Shown here in pieces: positions 1 through 7,122 of a DNA stretch of 64,000 bases. Below the pieces are notes generated by a model that was given only the letters and a program-made list of their open reading frames with translations, ran no database searches and had not been told where the DNA came from. The first letter of the stretch is position 1, and the number at the start of each line of letters is the position of its first letter. Origin of the DNA: Proteus sp. FME41 (GTDB taxonomy: Bacteria > Pseudomonadota > Gammaproteobacteria > Enterobacterales > Enterobacteriaceae); the NCBI RefSeq assembly GCF_014897315.1, contig NZ_JABUYL010000017.1, forward strand, positions 1 to 64,000, in the 5' to 3' direction. The translations under genes were made by a program, and so were the position numbers.

Positions 1-54
1 TTAAAATCCCTCGGCTGTAAGGCTGTGCGGGTTCAAGTCCCGCCCTGGGCACCA
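1..54 (+). tRNA. tRNA-Leu(UAA), 3' part only (cut by window edge)
   Basis: The window opens inside the anticodon loop of a tRNA-Leu. From there on the bases equal the complete copy at 212-298, including the long variable arm, the T arm and the encoded CCA end at 52-54. The 5' half lies outside the window. It is the first of two tandem units, each followed by its own hairpin terminator. Confidence 0.9.
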
Positions 55-61
55 TATAAAA

Positions 62-87
62 AAGCGGACCTTGTAGGTCCGTTTTTT
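62..87 (+). terminator. Rho-independent terminator after first tRNA-Leu
   Basis: A 6-bp GC-rich stem (CGGACC at 65-70, GGTCCG at 76-81) with a five-base loop is followed directly by six T. It begins about ten bases after the tRNA CCA end, so the two tRNA units are probably transcribed separately. Confidence 0.8.
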
Positions 88-157
88 CTTACACCGACAA
101 AGATTGGTATAAGAAAGGCGTTACTGTATTAAGCAATAAATGTTTTAAATTTATTTG

Positions 158-186
158 TTATCACCATTATTTGATGAATATATAAT
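158..186 (+). promoter_or_regulatory. Likely sigma-70 promoter of second tRNA-Leu
   Basis: A perfect TATAAT at 181-186 lies 17 bp after TTATCA at 158-163, which matches four of six -35 bases. The -10 ends 25 bp before the mature tRNA, giving a short 5' leader. The separate promoter plus the terminator at 62-87 argue for an independent unit. Confidence 0.6.
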
Positions 187-211
187 GAGTGTGGCAAGTA
201 AATACAATTTG

Positions 212-298
212 GCCCAGGTGGTGAAATCGGTAGACACAAGGGATTTAAAATCCCTCGGCTGTAAGGCTGTGCGGGTTCAAGTCCCGCCCTGGGCACCA
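212..298 (+). tRNA. tRNA-Leu(UAA)
   Basis: An 87-base tRNA with acceptor GCCCAGG pairing to CCTGGGC, anticodon TAA in the loop TTTAAAA, a long class II variable arm and an encoded CCA. The sequence resembles E. coli leuZ. It reads UUA codons (and UUG by wobble), which are abundant in this AT-rich genome. Confidence 0.95.
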
Positions 299-310
299 TC
301 TATAAAAAAG

Positions 311-337
311 CGGATCTCATAGAGGTCCGTTTTTTTT
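311..337 (+). terminator. Rho-independent terminator after second tRNA-Leu
   Basis: The stem CGGATCT / AGGTCCG (one G-U pair) is followed by a run of eight T. It is a slightly diverged copy of the terminator at 62-87, which shows the tRNA gene and its terminator were duplicated as one block. Confidence 0.8.
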
Positions 338-410
338 GATCTATTCAAAGTGAAAGTTAAGTCATTCAATATTTAAATTATTTTTGCTTTAGGCAGTCAA
401 TTGTTATTGG

Positions 411-451
411 AATAAAAAATCATCTTATTAATCGTGATAATAAGATGATTT
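411..451 (-). terminator. Terminator of the glycosyltransferase gene
   Basis: A perfect 13-bp inverted repeat (417-429 with 439-451) lies just past the stop of the minus-strand gene at 481. On the minus strand it is followed by a T tract (complement of the A run at 414-419). Confidence 0.75.
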
Positions 452-480
452 AATATGCGTTTAGAGGTGTATGTCAGCTA

Positions 481-1515
481 TCATTTACTCTCTGATTTTA
501 AATGAATGACACGATCTCTCAGATTAATAAAATGTGTCAATACATCCTCAACAGTAAGAAGCCCAACGTTATCTTCAGGTGCTTTTAGCACTTCACTGGC
601 GATATGCCATGGTCCCCAAAAGCCAGCATCACTATTACCAAACATTGCCACTGTCGGCACTCCGACACCCACTGATATATGTAATGCACCGCCATCACTG
701 GTTAGCATTTGATCACACAGAGACATACCTGCCATTAATTCTCGAAGGTTTTGAGTAGGGACTGGTGTAATAGGAATATCTTTACACTGGTCAAGAATAA
801 ATTGTGCCTTTTCATCATCACCAGGATGTTGTTTATTATCGCTACTGCCCGGCGACCAAAAGAGTAAAATATGACATTTTTCACGTTGTATAAGCTGGTG
901 TGCTAGCGCGATAAATTTTTCTGCTTGCCAACGCTGCTGTGGTTTACGAGAGCTAATTTGTAAACCATAGATAGGAACATTTTCAGTTATATTGACACGT
1001 TGTCGGATTGCAGTGATTTCATCATCTTTAACATATAGCTTTAGTGGGCCTGCTTTTGTTTCTATTCCAAGAGGGTGGGCTAATTGGCAGAAAAGTTCAG
1101 CAATATGACCTTTGTGGGAAGGGATAGGAATTGGATCAGTTACCGCAGAAGGTGTGTCATTACCAATAGCAATAATACGTTTAGCACCTGATAATTTTGC
1201 CCATTGCAAGGCTCTTTTTGCCCAATGATCACGTGCAACAATGGCAATATCATAGCGTTGGCGTCGCATATCAAGAATAATTTTCAAACGACTAAAAATC
1301 AGTTTTAAGGATGACTGACCTGATTTTTTATGATGTAGCTTGCTGTAAATATGAATATTTCCAACAGAAGGGTTACCTTCTAAAATAGCTTGATTATAAG
1401 AATTGACGAGAAGATCTATCTTTGTATTGTATTCTTGCGCAAGAGAATCTATTAAAGGTGTAGTGAGTATTAAATCCCCAATATTATCTCGTTGTATTAT
1501 CAATATTTTAGGCAT
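481..1515 (-). CDS. Glycosyltransferase family 9 (heptosyltransferase-like) protein
   Basis: A 344-residue protein of the GT9 family, which includes the WaaC/WaaF/WaaQ heptosyltransferases of lipopolysaccharide core synthesis. The N-terminus MPKILIIQRDNIGDLILTTP is the typical GT9 opening. The motif QRWQAEKFIALA near residue 195 and TSDGGALHISVGVGVPTVAM near residue 275 form the C-terminal nucleotide-sugar domain. The length is normal for GT9. It stands alone between tRNA-Leu and yqhD, not in a waa cluster, so the acceptor sugar cannot be told from context. It is probably cytoplasmic, acting at the inner membrane. Family assignment is firm; exact role in core, O-antigen or another glycan is inference. 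Confidence 0.85.
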   Translation of the reverse strand: MPKILIIQRDNIGDLILTTPLIDSLAQEYNTKIDLLVNSYNQAILEGNPSVGNIHIYSKLHHKKSGQSSLKLIFSRLKIILDMRRQRYDIAIVARDHWAKRALQWAKLSGAKRIIAIGNDTPSAVTDPIPIPSHKGHIAELFCQLAHPLGIETKAGPLKLYVKDDEITAIRQRVNITENVPIYGLQISSRKPQQRWQAEKFIALAHQLIQREKCHILLFWSPGSSDNKQHPGDDEKAQFILDQCKDIPITPVPTQNLRELMAGMSLCDQMLTSDGGALHISVGVGVPTVAMFGNSDAGFWGPWHIASEVLKAPEDNVGLLTVEDVLTHFINLRDRVIHLKSESK

Positions 1516-1689
1516 AATTAGGTTTGTTTATCTTAAAATGAGAGAAGTGCATTGCTGATAGGTATTATTCAGCAGTAAGCATAATATATATTAATGATTA
1601 TAAACAATTCAATATGCAGAGACATCTCTATCAGCGAAATAATCCGCTTTTTAGATAGGAAATGAGAGGAATATAATTATTGATGATAT

Positions 1690-1731
1690 TTTATTTTAAC
1701 ACAGTGGCTATCTAAGAGATAACCACTGTGA
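1690..1731 (-). terminator. Probable terminator after alcohol dehydrogenase gene
   Basis: An inverted repeat, ACAGTGGCTATCT at 1701-1713 with AGATAACCACTGT at 1717-1729, pairs except for one mismatch. On the minus strand it is followed by an AT-rich stretch rather than a pure T run, so termination is likely but not certain. Confidence 0.55.
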
Positions 1732-1805
1732 TTACATCATAAACTTTAATCGTATAACTTATTGTTAGCTATTCAATGTATTTTCACTATAGGGTTGAAG
1801 GGCGA

Positions 1806-2975
1806 TTAAAAACATTCTTCTAAAATAGTGAGCACATCTTTTGTTGTCAGCTTTTTATAGCCATTGCCAATAATTGTCGTAGATTGTGCAATTTGAGGAA
1901 GCATTTCTTTTGTAGCACCTAATGCTTCTAATGAAGTCACGATGCCGCACTCTTTCGTAAAGTGCTCAAGTGCATCAATGCCTTCTAAAGCAATTTGTTC
2001 TTGAGTTTTACCTTCCGTAGAAATACCCCATACTTGAATTGCGAACCGTACAAATTTCTCAATACCAAATGTATAGATAAAACGATAATAAGGCAGAGAA
2101 ATTGCAGCAAGTCCCATTCCATGGGCACAATCTGTATAAGCACCTAATTGATGCTCAATCATATGAACTTGCCAATCTTGCGTTTTTGATAATCCTGTTA
2201 GGGTATTTAATGCTAATGTGGCATTCCACATTAAGTTACTTCTTGCTTCATAATCAGTCGGGTTTTTAAGCGCGATGCGTAAATTATCAATTGAAGATTT
2301 TAATAAACTTTCAATTAAATAATCGGTTGTATTTGCACCTTGATCAGAAAAGTATTGCTCCATCAAATGGGACATTGTATCAAATACACCACTCACCATC
2401 TGATACTGAGAAACAGTAAATGTATATTCTGGGTTTAAGATTGAAAATTTAGGAAATACACTTGCAGGAAATAGACGCCCAATTTTATATTTAGAGTCTT
2501 CATGAGTAATAACTGAACCACCGTTCATCTCAGAGCCAGTCCCTACCATAGTAAGAATTGAAGCGACAGGAATGATGTTATTGTCAATATCTTGATTTTC
2601 AACCCAGTATTTTTGAAATGGATCTTCGTTTTCACAATAGGCTGAGACAGAGATACCCTTGGCACAATCAATAACAGAACCACCACCCACAGCTAAAATT
2701 AAGCTGACGTTATGCTCACGAACTAATTGAGCGCCCTCCATCATTTTTGCATAGGTTGGGTTTGGCATAACACCTGATAACTCAACCACTTTTTTACCTG
2801 CATGATTGAGAATGGTTATAACTTCATCATAAAGACCATTGGATTTAATTGCATTACGACCATACATCAGCATGACTGTTTCGCCATAATGTGATAATTC
2901 ATCATTTAATTTAGCAAGAGAATTCTTACCAAAATGAATGGTTGTCGGATTATAGTAAGAGAAATCGAGTTGCAT
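1806..2975 (-). CDS. yqhD: Iron-containing NAD(P)H-dependent alcohol/aldehyde dehydrogenase, YqhD-like
   Basis: A 389-residue group III (Fe-type) alcohol dehydrogenase, close in length to E. coli YqhD (387). The family reduces aldehydes with NAD(P)H in the cytoplasm. The Rossmann-type motif GGGS is at residues 97-100. The metal ligands expected for the family are visible: D199 and H203 in GVFDTMSHLMEQ, H275 in HMIEHQL and H285 in DCAHGM. An AraC-type regulator lies directly upstream on the same strand, as expected for a YqhC-YqhD pair, although in E. coli those two genes are divergent. The start has a GGA motif six bases upstream. It could equally be named a butanol-dehydrogenase-type enzyme; substrate range cannot be read from sequence. 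Confidence 0.8.
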   Translation of the reverse strand: MQLDFSYYNPTTIHFGKNSLAKLNDELSHYGETVMLMYGRNAIKSNGLYDEVITILNHAGKKVVELSGVMPNPTYAKMMEGAQLVREHNVSLILAVGGGSVIDCAKGISVSAYCENEDPFQKYWVENQDIDNNIIPVASILTMVGTGSEMNGGSVITHEDSKYKIGRLFPASVFPKFSILNPEYTFTVSQYQMVSGVFDTMSHLMEQYFSDQGANTTDYLIESLLKSSIDNLRIALKNPTDYEARSNLMWNATLALNTLTGLSKTQDWQVHMIEHQLGAYTDCAHGMGLAAISLPYYRFIYTFGIEKFVRFAIQVWGISTEGKTQEQIALEGIDALEHFTKECGIVTSLEALGATKEMLPQIAQSTTIIGNGYKKLTTKDVLTILEECF

Positions 2976-3119
2976 TTTGATATCCTATTGCGATATTAAG
3001 TTGATAGCTATTCAATTGACGTCTTGTTTATTTTTGACTTCAAAAGAGATAGAGAGGTATTCGTCGTTGGGGTAAATGCTATCGCTTTTATATTTAGATA
3101 TGAATGTCTGATCTTCTTT

Positions 3120-3188
3120 GTCTCTTGCCTATTTTTCCAAAAGATAAAAAAGAGACATTAAATAGAGATTAATAGGTAAACAAGAGAC
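3120..3188. repeat. Interrupted inverted repeat between araC-type gene and yqhD-like gene
   Basis: GTCTCTTGCCTATT at 3120-3133 is matched by AATAGGTAAACAAGAGAC at 3171-3188, which is its reverse complement apart from four extra bases. A third partial copy (AAGAGAC) is at 3150-3156. It sits after the regulator's stop and upstream of the alcohol dehydrogenase, so it may be an operator, a weak terminator or both. There is no good T run. Confidence 0.5.
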
Positions 3189-3220
3189 ATAAAAAATGAA
3201 ATGATAAAATAGTAGTATCG

Positions 3221-4132
3221 TTAAAGACGCTGAGTTTCTTTGAGTATTTTAATATCTGTTGCTGGTGGAGCACCAAATAACCGGCTATATTCTCGACTAA
3301 ATTGAGACGGACTTTCATAACCTACACGATAAGTCGTTGTTATTGCGCCTAAATTTTCAGTTAACATTAATCGACGGGCTTCACTTAGTCTTAGCTTTTT
3401 TTGGAATTGCAACGGGGTCATTGAAGTCATCGTTCTAAAATGGTTATAAAAGGCAGATTTACTCATTCCAGAACATGACGCCAATTCATTGATATTTAAT
3501 GGTTTTATAAAATTATTTTTTAACCAATCAATTGCTTTTGATATTTGATGGCTATGACTACCCGCAGTGACGATTTGATTTAAACGTTCACCTTGTTCAG
3601 TGATGAGTAGGCGATAGAAAATTTCACGCTTTATCCCTGGAGCCAGAATTTTAATACTCTCAGGAGAATCAAGAAGATCGAGCAAACGAATAAAGGCATT
3701 GACTAATGGTACTGATAATTCACCGACTGCAATTCCTTTTTGTGCATTTGAATTTGGATTAAATGTTAATTCGCCATCTACAATGAGTTGTGATATCTCT
3801 TGTAGATCTAACTCCATAACTAGTCCTAAAAAAGGTTTATCTTCGCTGGCTTTCATAATATTAGCCATAACAGGAAGCTCAATTGATGAAATTAAAAAAT
3901 GGTTGGCATCATAAATAAAACTTTCGTCTCCTAATATAACTCTCTTTTCACCTTGGGCTATTAAACAGATACCTGATTTATGTGTGTGGCTGGTAATAGG
4001 TGTTGGTGAATTCCAGTGTGTTAGTGTTAATCCTGGAATTGGAGTTTCAAGTTGGTTAGTATCATGAGTCCACTTTTCAATTATCACGGCAAGTTTTTGA
4101 GTTAATAGCGCCATGGTGTCTGAATTATTCAT
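3221..4132 (-). CDS. AraC-family transcriptional regulator (YqhC-like)
   Basis: The protein has 303 residues from the chosen start. The N-terminal half looks like the AraC_N cupin domain (HTHKSGICLIAQGEKRVILG, then the ELPVMANI region). The C-terminal hundred residues carry two helix-turn-helix motifs (INELASCSGMSKSAFYNHFR and TTYRVGYESPSQFSREYSRL). I chose the ATG at 4132 because a GGAG lies five bases upstream of it. An in-frame ATG at 4147 has no Shine-Dalgarno sequence. The downstream same-strand gene is a YqhD-type alcohol dehydrogenase, the known target of YqhC in E. coli, so aldehyde-responsive control is a reasonable inference. Confidence 0.8.
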   Translation of the reverse strand: MNNSDTMALLTQKLAVIIEKWTHDTNQLETPIPGLTLTHWNSPTPITSHTHKSGICLIAQGEKRVILGDESFIYDANHFLISSIELPVMANIMKASEDKPFLGLVMELDLQEISQLIVDGELTFNPNSNAQKGIAVGELSVPLVNAFIRLLDLLDSPESIKILAPGIKREIFYRLLITEQGERLNQIVTAGSHSHQISKAIDWLKNNFIKPLNINELASCSGMSKSAFYNHFRTMTSMTPLQFQKKLRLSEARRLMLTENLGAITTTYRVGYESPSQFSREYSRLFGAPPATDIKILKETQRL

Positions 4133-4301
4133 AGGGGCTCCATACATAATAAGAGTATTAATATTGATACAACCTTAAAATTATAATGTATGTGATGGAT
4201 ATTAGACAATTATTTGATTAATCTTTAATAAAAATCCTAGTAAGGCTGTCATAAAAAAGAAAATAGGCTGAATTCAATAAATCACAGCCTATTTAAATCT
4301 G

Positions 4302-4673
4302 TTATTTATTCGCTTTCTTTTTTTCTAACCATTTTTGCATTTGCTCTATTTCAGGGCCTTGTGCATCGATAATAGCTTGGGCAAGTTTACGCATCTCAGG
4401 ATCTGTGCCGTATTTTAGTTCAATCTTTGCCATATCGATAGCGCCTAAATGGTGGGCAATCATACCATCAGCAAAAGCAACATCGGCGTTATCCGTATTC
4501 ATACCTTTTGCCATCTCGGCATGCATTTTATTCATAGAGTCATTAAGTTCTTTCTGCATTGGAGAAGTATTGTGCGATGTGCTCATGTCCATATTCGGAT
4601 GTGTGTTGTTTGCCATTGCCCCAAAAGAGAGAGTACTCATAAAAATAACTACAGCAGGTAATATTTTTTTCAT
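4302..4673 (-). CDS. Periplasmic DUF305 protein, probable copper-responsive
   Basis: A 123-residue secreted protein with a signal peptide (MKKILPAVVIFMSTLSFGAMA, cleavage near residue 21). The mature part opens with a His/Met-rich stretch (HPNMDMSTSH). It then carries the DUF305 core with FADGMIAHHLGAIDMAKIEL, the paired His motif of the family, and ends in a helix (PEIEQMQKWLEKKK). DUF305 proteins occur in copper-handling loci and are ferritin-like four-helix proteins. The promoter at 4709-4739 has the layout of a CueR-controlled copper promoter, which supports a role in copper tolerance. The metal and the biochemical function are inferred. A good AGGAAA ribosome site precedes the start. Confidence 0.8.
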   Translation of the reverse strand: MKKILPAVVIFMSTLSFGAMANNTHPNMDMSTSHNTSPMQKELNDSMNKMHAEMAKGMNTDNADVAFADGMIAHHLGAIDMAKIELKYGTDPEMRKLAQAIIDAQGPEIEQMQKWLEKKKANK

Positions 4674-4708
4674 AACAGTTTCCTTTAATTTATCGTGAAA
4701 TTGTTATC

Positions 4709-4739
4709 ACCTTAAAGATTCCCCTTAGGGGAAGGTCAA
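4709..4739 (-). promoter_or_regulatory. CueR/MerR-type promoter of the DUF305 gene
   Basis: On the minus strand a -35 TTGACC (4734-4739) and a -10-like TAAGGT (4709-4714) are separated by 19 bp, the long spacer typical of MerR-family promoters. The spacer holds the perfect palindrome TTCCCCTAAGGGGAA. The outer half-site ACCTTCC is followed after seven bases by GGAATCT, close to the CueR operator ACCTTCC-N7-GGAAGGT of E. coli copA. The start codon is about 35 bp downstream of the -10. No cueR gene is in this window. Confidence 0.7.
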
Positions 4740-4936
4740 TGTTGTTGTTCAAAGTTTAATATTCTTTACCTTTAATGACGTATTTATAGGATTATTTTTA
4801 TTAACTCATTATATTTTAATGATTTATAGATTAAGTAATGATGATGAGAGGTTTTATCAGTTTTTATTTTTAAGACTTTCTTTATGAAAATACAGAAAAG
4901 TAATGATAACTATTTTCATTAAATGGTTTTTGTTAT

Positions 4937-4961
4937 AAAGTTGCATTGTTAATGCAACTTT
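4937..4961. repeat. Perfect 11-bp inverted repeat abutting the methyltransferase ribosome site
   Basis: AAAGTTGCATT (4937-4947) and AATGCAACTTT (4951-4961) are exact reverse complements around a three-base centre. The right arm ends at the AAGG ribosome-binding site (4962-4965) of the methyltransferase. As DNA this is a strong operator-like dyad. As RNA it would be a stable hairpin touching the ribosome site, so transcriptional or translational control are both possible. Confidence 0.75.
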
Positions 4962-4972
4962 AAGGTGGCAAT

Positions 4973-5758
4973 ATGAAAACTCAAACAACAACACAATCGA
5001 TACCTCAAGAACAGTCAAAAGCAGGGCATACATTTTTGGCCAGCTTAGGAAAAACACGCTTAAGACCCGGTGGTGTAGAAGCGTCGGATTGGTTAATTAA
5101 TAATGGACATTTTACATCCTCAAGCCATGTTTTAGAGATTGCCTGTAATATGGCGACAACCTCAATAGAAATAGCGAAAAAATATGGCTGCCATATTATT
5201 GCTGTAGATATGGATGATAAGGCTTTAGCCAATGCAAAAAATAATGTTGATAATGCACAGTTATCACATTTAATTCAGCTAACAAAAGCCAATGCATTAT
5301 CACTCCCTTTCCCTGATAATAGTTTTGATGTGGTTTTGAATGAAGCCATGTTAACTATGTATGCGGATAAGGCGAAAGCAAAATTAGTAAAAGAGTATTA
5401 TCGTGTTTTAAAACCGGGTGGTTTGCTATTAACCCATGATATTATGAAAAAAAATAATGATGTAAATAGAGATAATTTAATAGGTGTGGTGAAATCAAAT
5501 GTTGCGCCTATGTTTAAGCAAGAGTGGAATGAGTTGTTTATTAATATTGGGTTTTCAGAAGTAAAAATAAAATCAGGTAATATGAGCTTAATGTCACCGA
5601 TAGGCTTAATACGTGATGAAGGCTTATTAAGAACAGCTAAAATAATTAAAAATGGATTAAAAAATAAGGAAAACAGAGAACGATTCTTATCAATGTTTCG
5701 TTTTTTTAGAGAAAATAGGCATAATTTAAATTATATCGCGTGTTGCTCAAAAAAATAA
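4973..5758 (+). CDS. Class I SAM-dependent methyltransferase
   Basis: A 261-residue cytoplasmic protein with a methyltransferase core (Methyltransf_11 type). Motif I is degenerate (HVLEIACNMATTSIEIAKKY, near residues 55-74) and is followed by the acidic IIAVDMDDKAL. Motif IV is LPFPDNSFDVVLNEAMLTMY and motif VI is YRVLKPGGLLLTHDI. The C-terminal 100 residues are lysine-rich and match nothing I recognise. Substrate is unknown; small-molecule methylation is more likely than DNA or protein methylation given the fold and length. The start follows AAGG by seven bases. The gene is divergent from the DUF305 gene and stands behind an 11-bp dyad. A terminator follows. Confidence 0.8.
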   Translation: MKTQTTTQSIPQEQSKAGHTFLASLGKTRLRPGGVEASDWLINNGHFTSSSHVLEIACNMATTSIEIAKKYGCHIIAVDMDDKALANAKNNVDNAQLSHLIQLTKANALSLPFPDNSFDVVLNEAMLTMYADKAKAKLVKEYYRVLKPGGLLLTHDIMKKNNDVNRDNLIGVVKSNVAPMFKQEWNELFINIGFSEVKIKSGNMSLMSPIGLIRDEGLLRTAKIIKNGLKNKENRERFLSMFRFFRENRHNLNYIACCSKK

Positions 5759-5790
5759 TATTTATTAAGCGAGATTAATAGAATAATTAA

Positions 5791-5826
5791 TAGCACCTAA
5801 GTAATAATGATAGGTGCTTATTTTTT
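5791..5826 (+). terminator. Terminator after methyltransferase gene
   Basis: An 8-bp stem (AGCACCTA at 5792-5799, TAGGTGCT at 5811-5818) is followed by a T-rich tract ending near 5826, about 30 bp after the methyltransferase stop. Confidence 0.75.
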
Positions 5827-5957
5827 ATAAAAAATAATTAGTATTGTATACCTCCGTAATAAAATGTAAAAAATAAAAAGAATCGTAATCCAGATTGAAC
5901 CTAATTTATTTTAATTATATATATTGAAGTAGAGATAACCGATAGATGGAGTTAAGC

Positions 5958-6377
5958 ATGAAGCAAATACTAATTATTGCAGGAGGATTACTATCACTAA
6001 CAATTATGTTGACTATTTTTATCGCGATTTTAATTGTGTCCGTATTTAAAGATAACACCGTCGAAATATGGAATGAAGGGCGTGAAGTGATAGAAAATTC
6101 ATCATCAAAAGTTAACGAGGCAATGGCAACGGTAGAAGCACAACGTGATACGTTAATGGCTATTTATCAATCAAAAAATAACAATGGAAGCTGCCAGCAA
6201 TTAGCTGAGAAGCTAAATGATGTGGAAAGTGCGCTTTCTAATGGAAGTTTAACGTTACCGCGACCTGCAATAGAACAAATTTCCACAATTAAAAATGCTT
6301 TCGATGGTTCAACATCATCGACGAAAAACATCGCTTGCGAGCAAGCTCTTCAAGTAATTAATAACTTAAGCCAGTAA
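5958..6377 (+). CDS. Hypothetical membrane-anchored protein with two periplasmic cysteines
   Basis: Not recognised. The 139-residue protein has one N-terminal hydrophobic helix (about residues 3-30, GGLLSLTIMLTIFIAILIVS) and a mostly helical, polar remainder that should face the periplasm. The remainder has just two cysteines, C79 (NNGSC) and C127 (KNIAC), placed to form one disulfide. I chose the ATG at 5958 because GGAG lies six bases upstream; the in-frame ATG at 5946 has no ribosome site. It is monocistronic between the methyltransferase terminator and a decayed thioredoxin gene. Confidence 0.65.
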   Translation: MKQILIIAGGLLSLTIMLTIFIAILIVSVFKDNTVEIWNEGREVIENSSSKVNEAMATVEAQRDTLMAIYQSKNNNGSCQQLAEKLNDVESALSNGSLTLPRPAIEQISTIKNAFDGSTSSTKNIACEQALQVINNLSQ

Positions 6378-6864
6378 TCTGGATATCTTTTCATATTTTA
6401 TTTCTTTTTTTATCCTGTAATCAGATTATTTTTAATAATTAAGTTAATATTTATTATCATAATTATATGAATATACTGCGTATTTTTATTTAAAATAGCT
6501 GGTTTCTATTACCCAAAGCAAAAGATTAATAAGTGACTTATATCTGTCCTTTCGTTATGCATAGATTATGTTAACGTTAAAAAGATATCCTGCTGGGGAT
6601 TTAAAATTACGATATGAATATGCTAAAATTGGTAGCTGATTCGCTTTAGCAATGAAACTTAGTAAGGATTTGGTTTATTTTTTGTTTCTAACGAAATGCA
6701 TTTTTATCTTAATGGTTTAGCGTTTGATTCTGATTGATCCAAAAGTTACATATATAATTTTCAATTATTCAATTGTTTTATTGAATGATTGACTGTTAAG
6801 GTTTAGGATACTCTTATTCAAAAAAGGATCACGTAAACCATGAGATTTTATGGGGACAGCCATT
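6378..6864. other. AT-rich intergenic region, no gene seen
   Basis: About 490 bp with stops in all frames at short intervals. A short run of codons beginning at the ATG near 6568 ends after about 23 codons and resembles nothing I know. I see no clear terminator for the upstream gene. The stretch may include decayed sequence like the thioredoxin remnant that follows. Confidence 0.5.
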
Positions 6865-7105
6865 ATGCTAAGTGTTAAGAAATTTGATGCAGCAGATCTT
6901 TATATTGTAAGATTTTTGAGCTCATGGGGTGTGCTTTGTCACTCCTGTATTTAACCAACTTTCTATTGATATGGAAGACAGTGTGACTTTTGCGGAAGTA
7001 CATATCGTTGATAGTTAATCTATTGCTGGTAAATATGCGATCCGTAGTATTTCCTAGATAGCAATTTATAAAAAAGATTTACTAATAGACTCACTTATAA
7101 TCTGA
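6865..7105 (+). pseudogene. Decayed thioredoxin-like gene
   Basis: Conceptual translation from the ATG at 6865 gives MLSVKKFDAADLYIVRFLSS followed by W, the usual thioredoxin lead-in to the WCxxC active site. Around 6928-6935 the frame shifts and the active site is scrambled (no intact WCxxC). In the next frame PVFNQLSIDM (6944-6973) and DSVTFAEVHIVDS (6977-7015) match the thioredoxin helix and central strand. After an in-frame TAA (7016), SIAGKYAIRSIS matches the AxKYGIRSIPT region, but a TAG (7055) replaces the position next to the cis-proline. IAIYKK then corresponds to the LLLFKNG strand. One frameshift and two internal stops make it non-functional. The ancestral frame was probably about 80-100 codons. 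Confidence 0.7.
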
Positions 7106-7122
7106 GAAAACATCAATTAATT

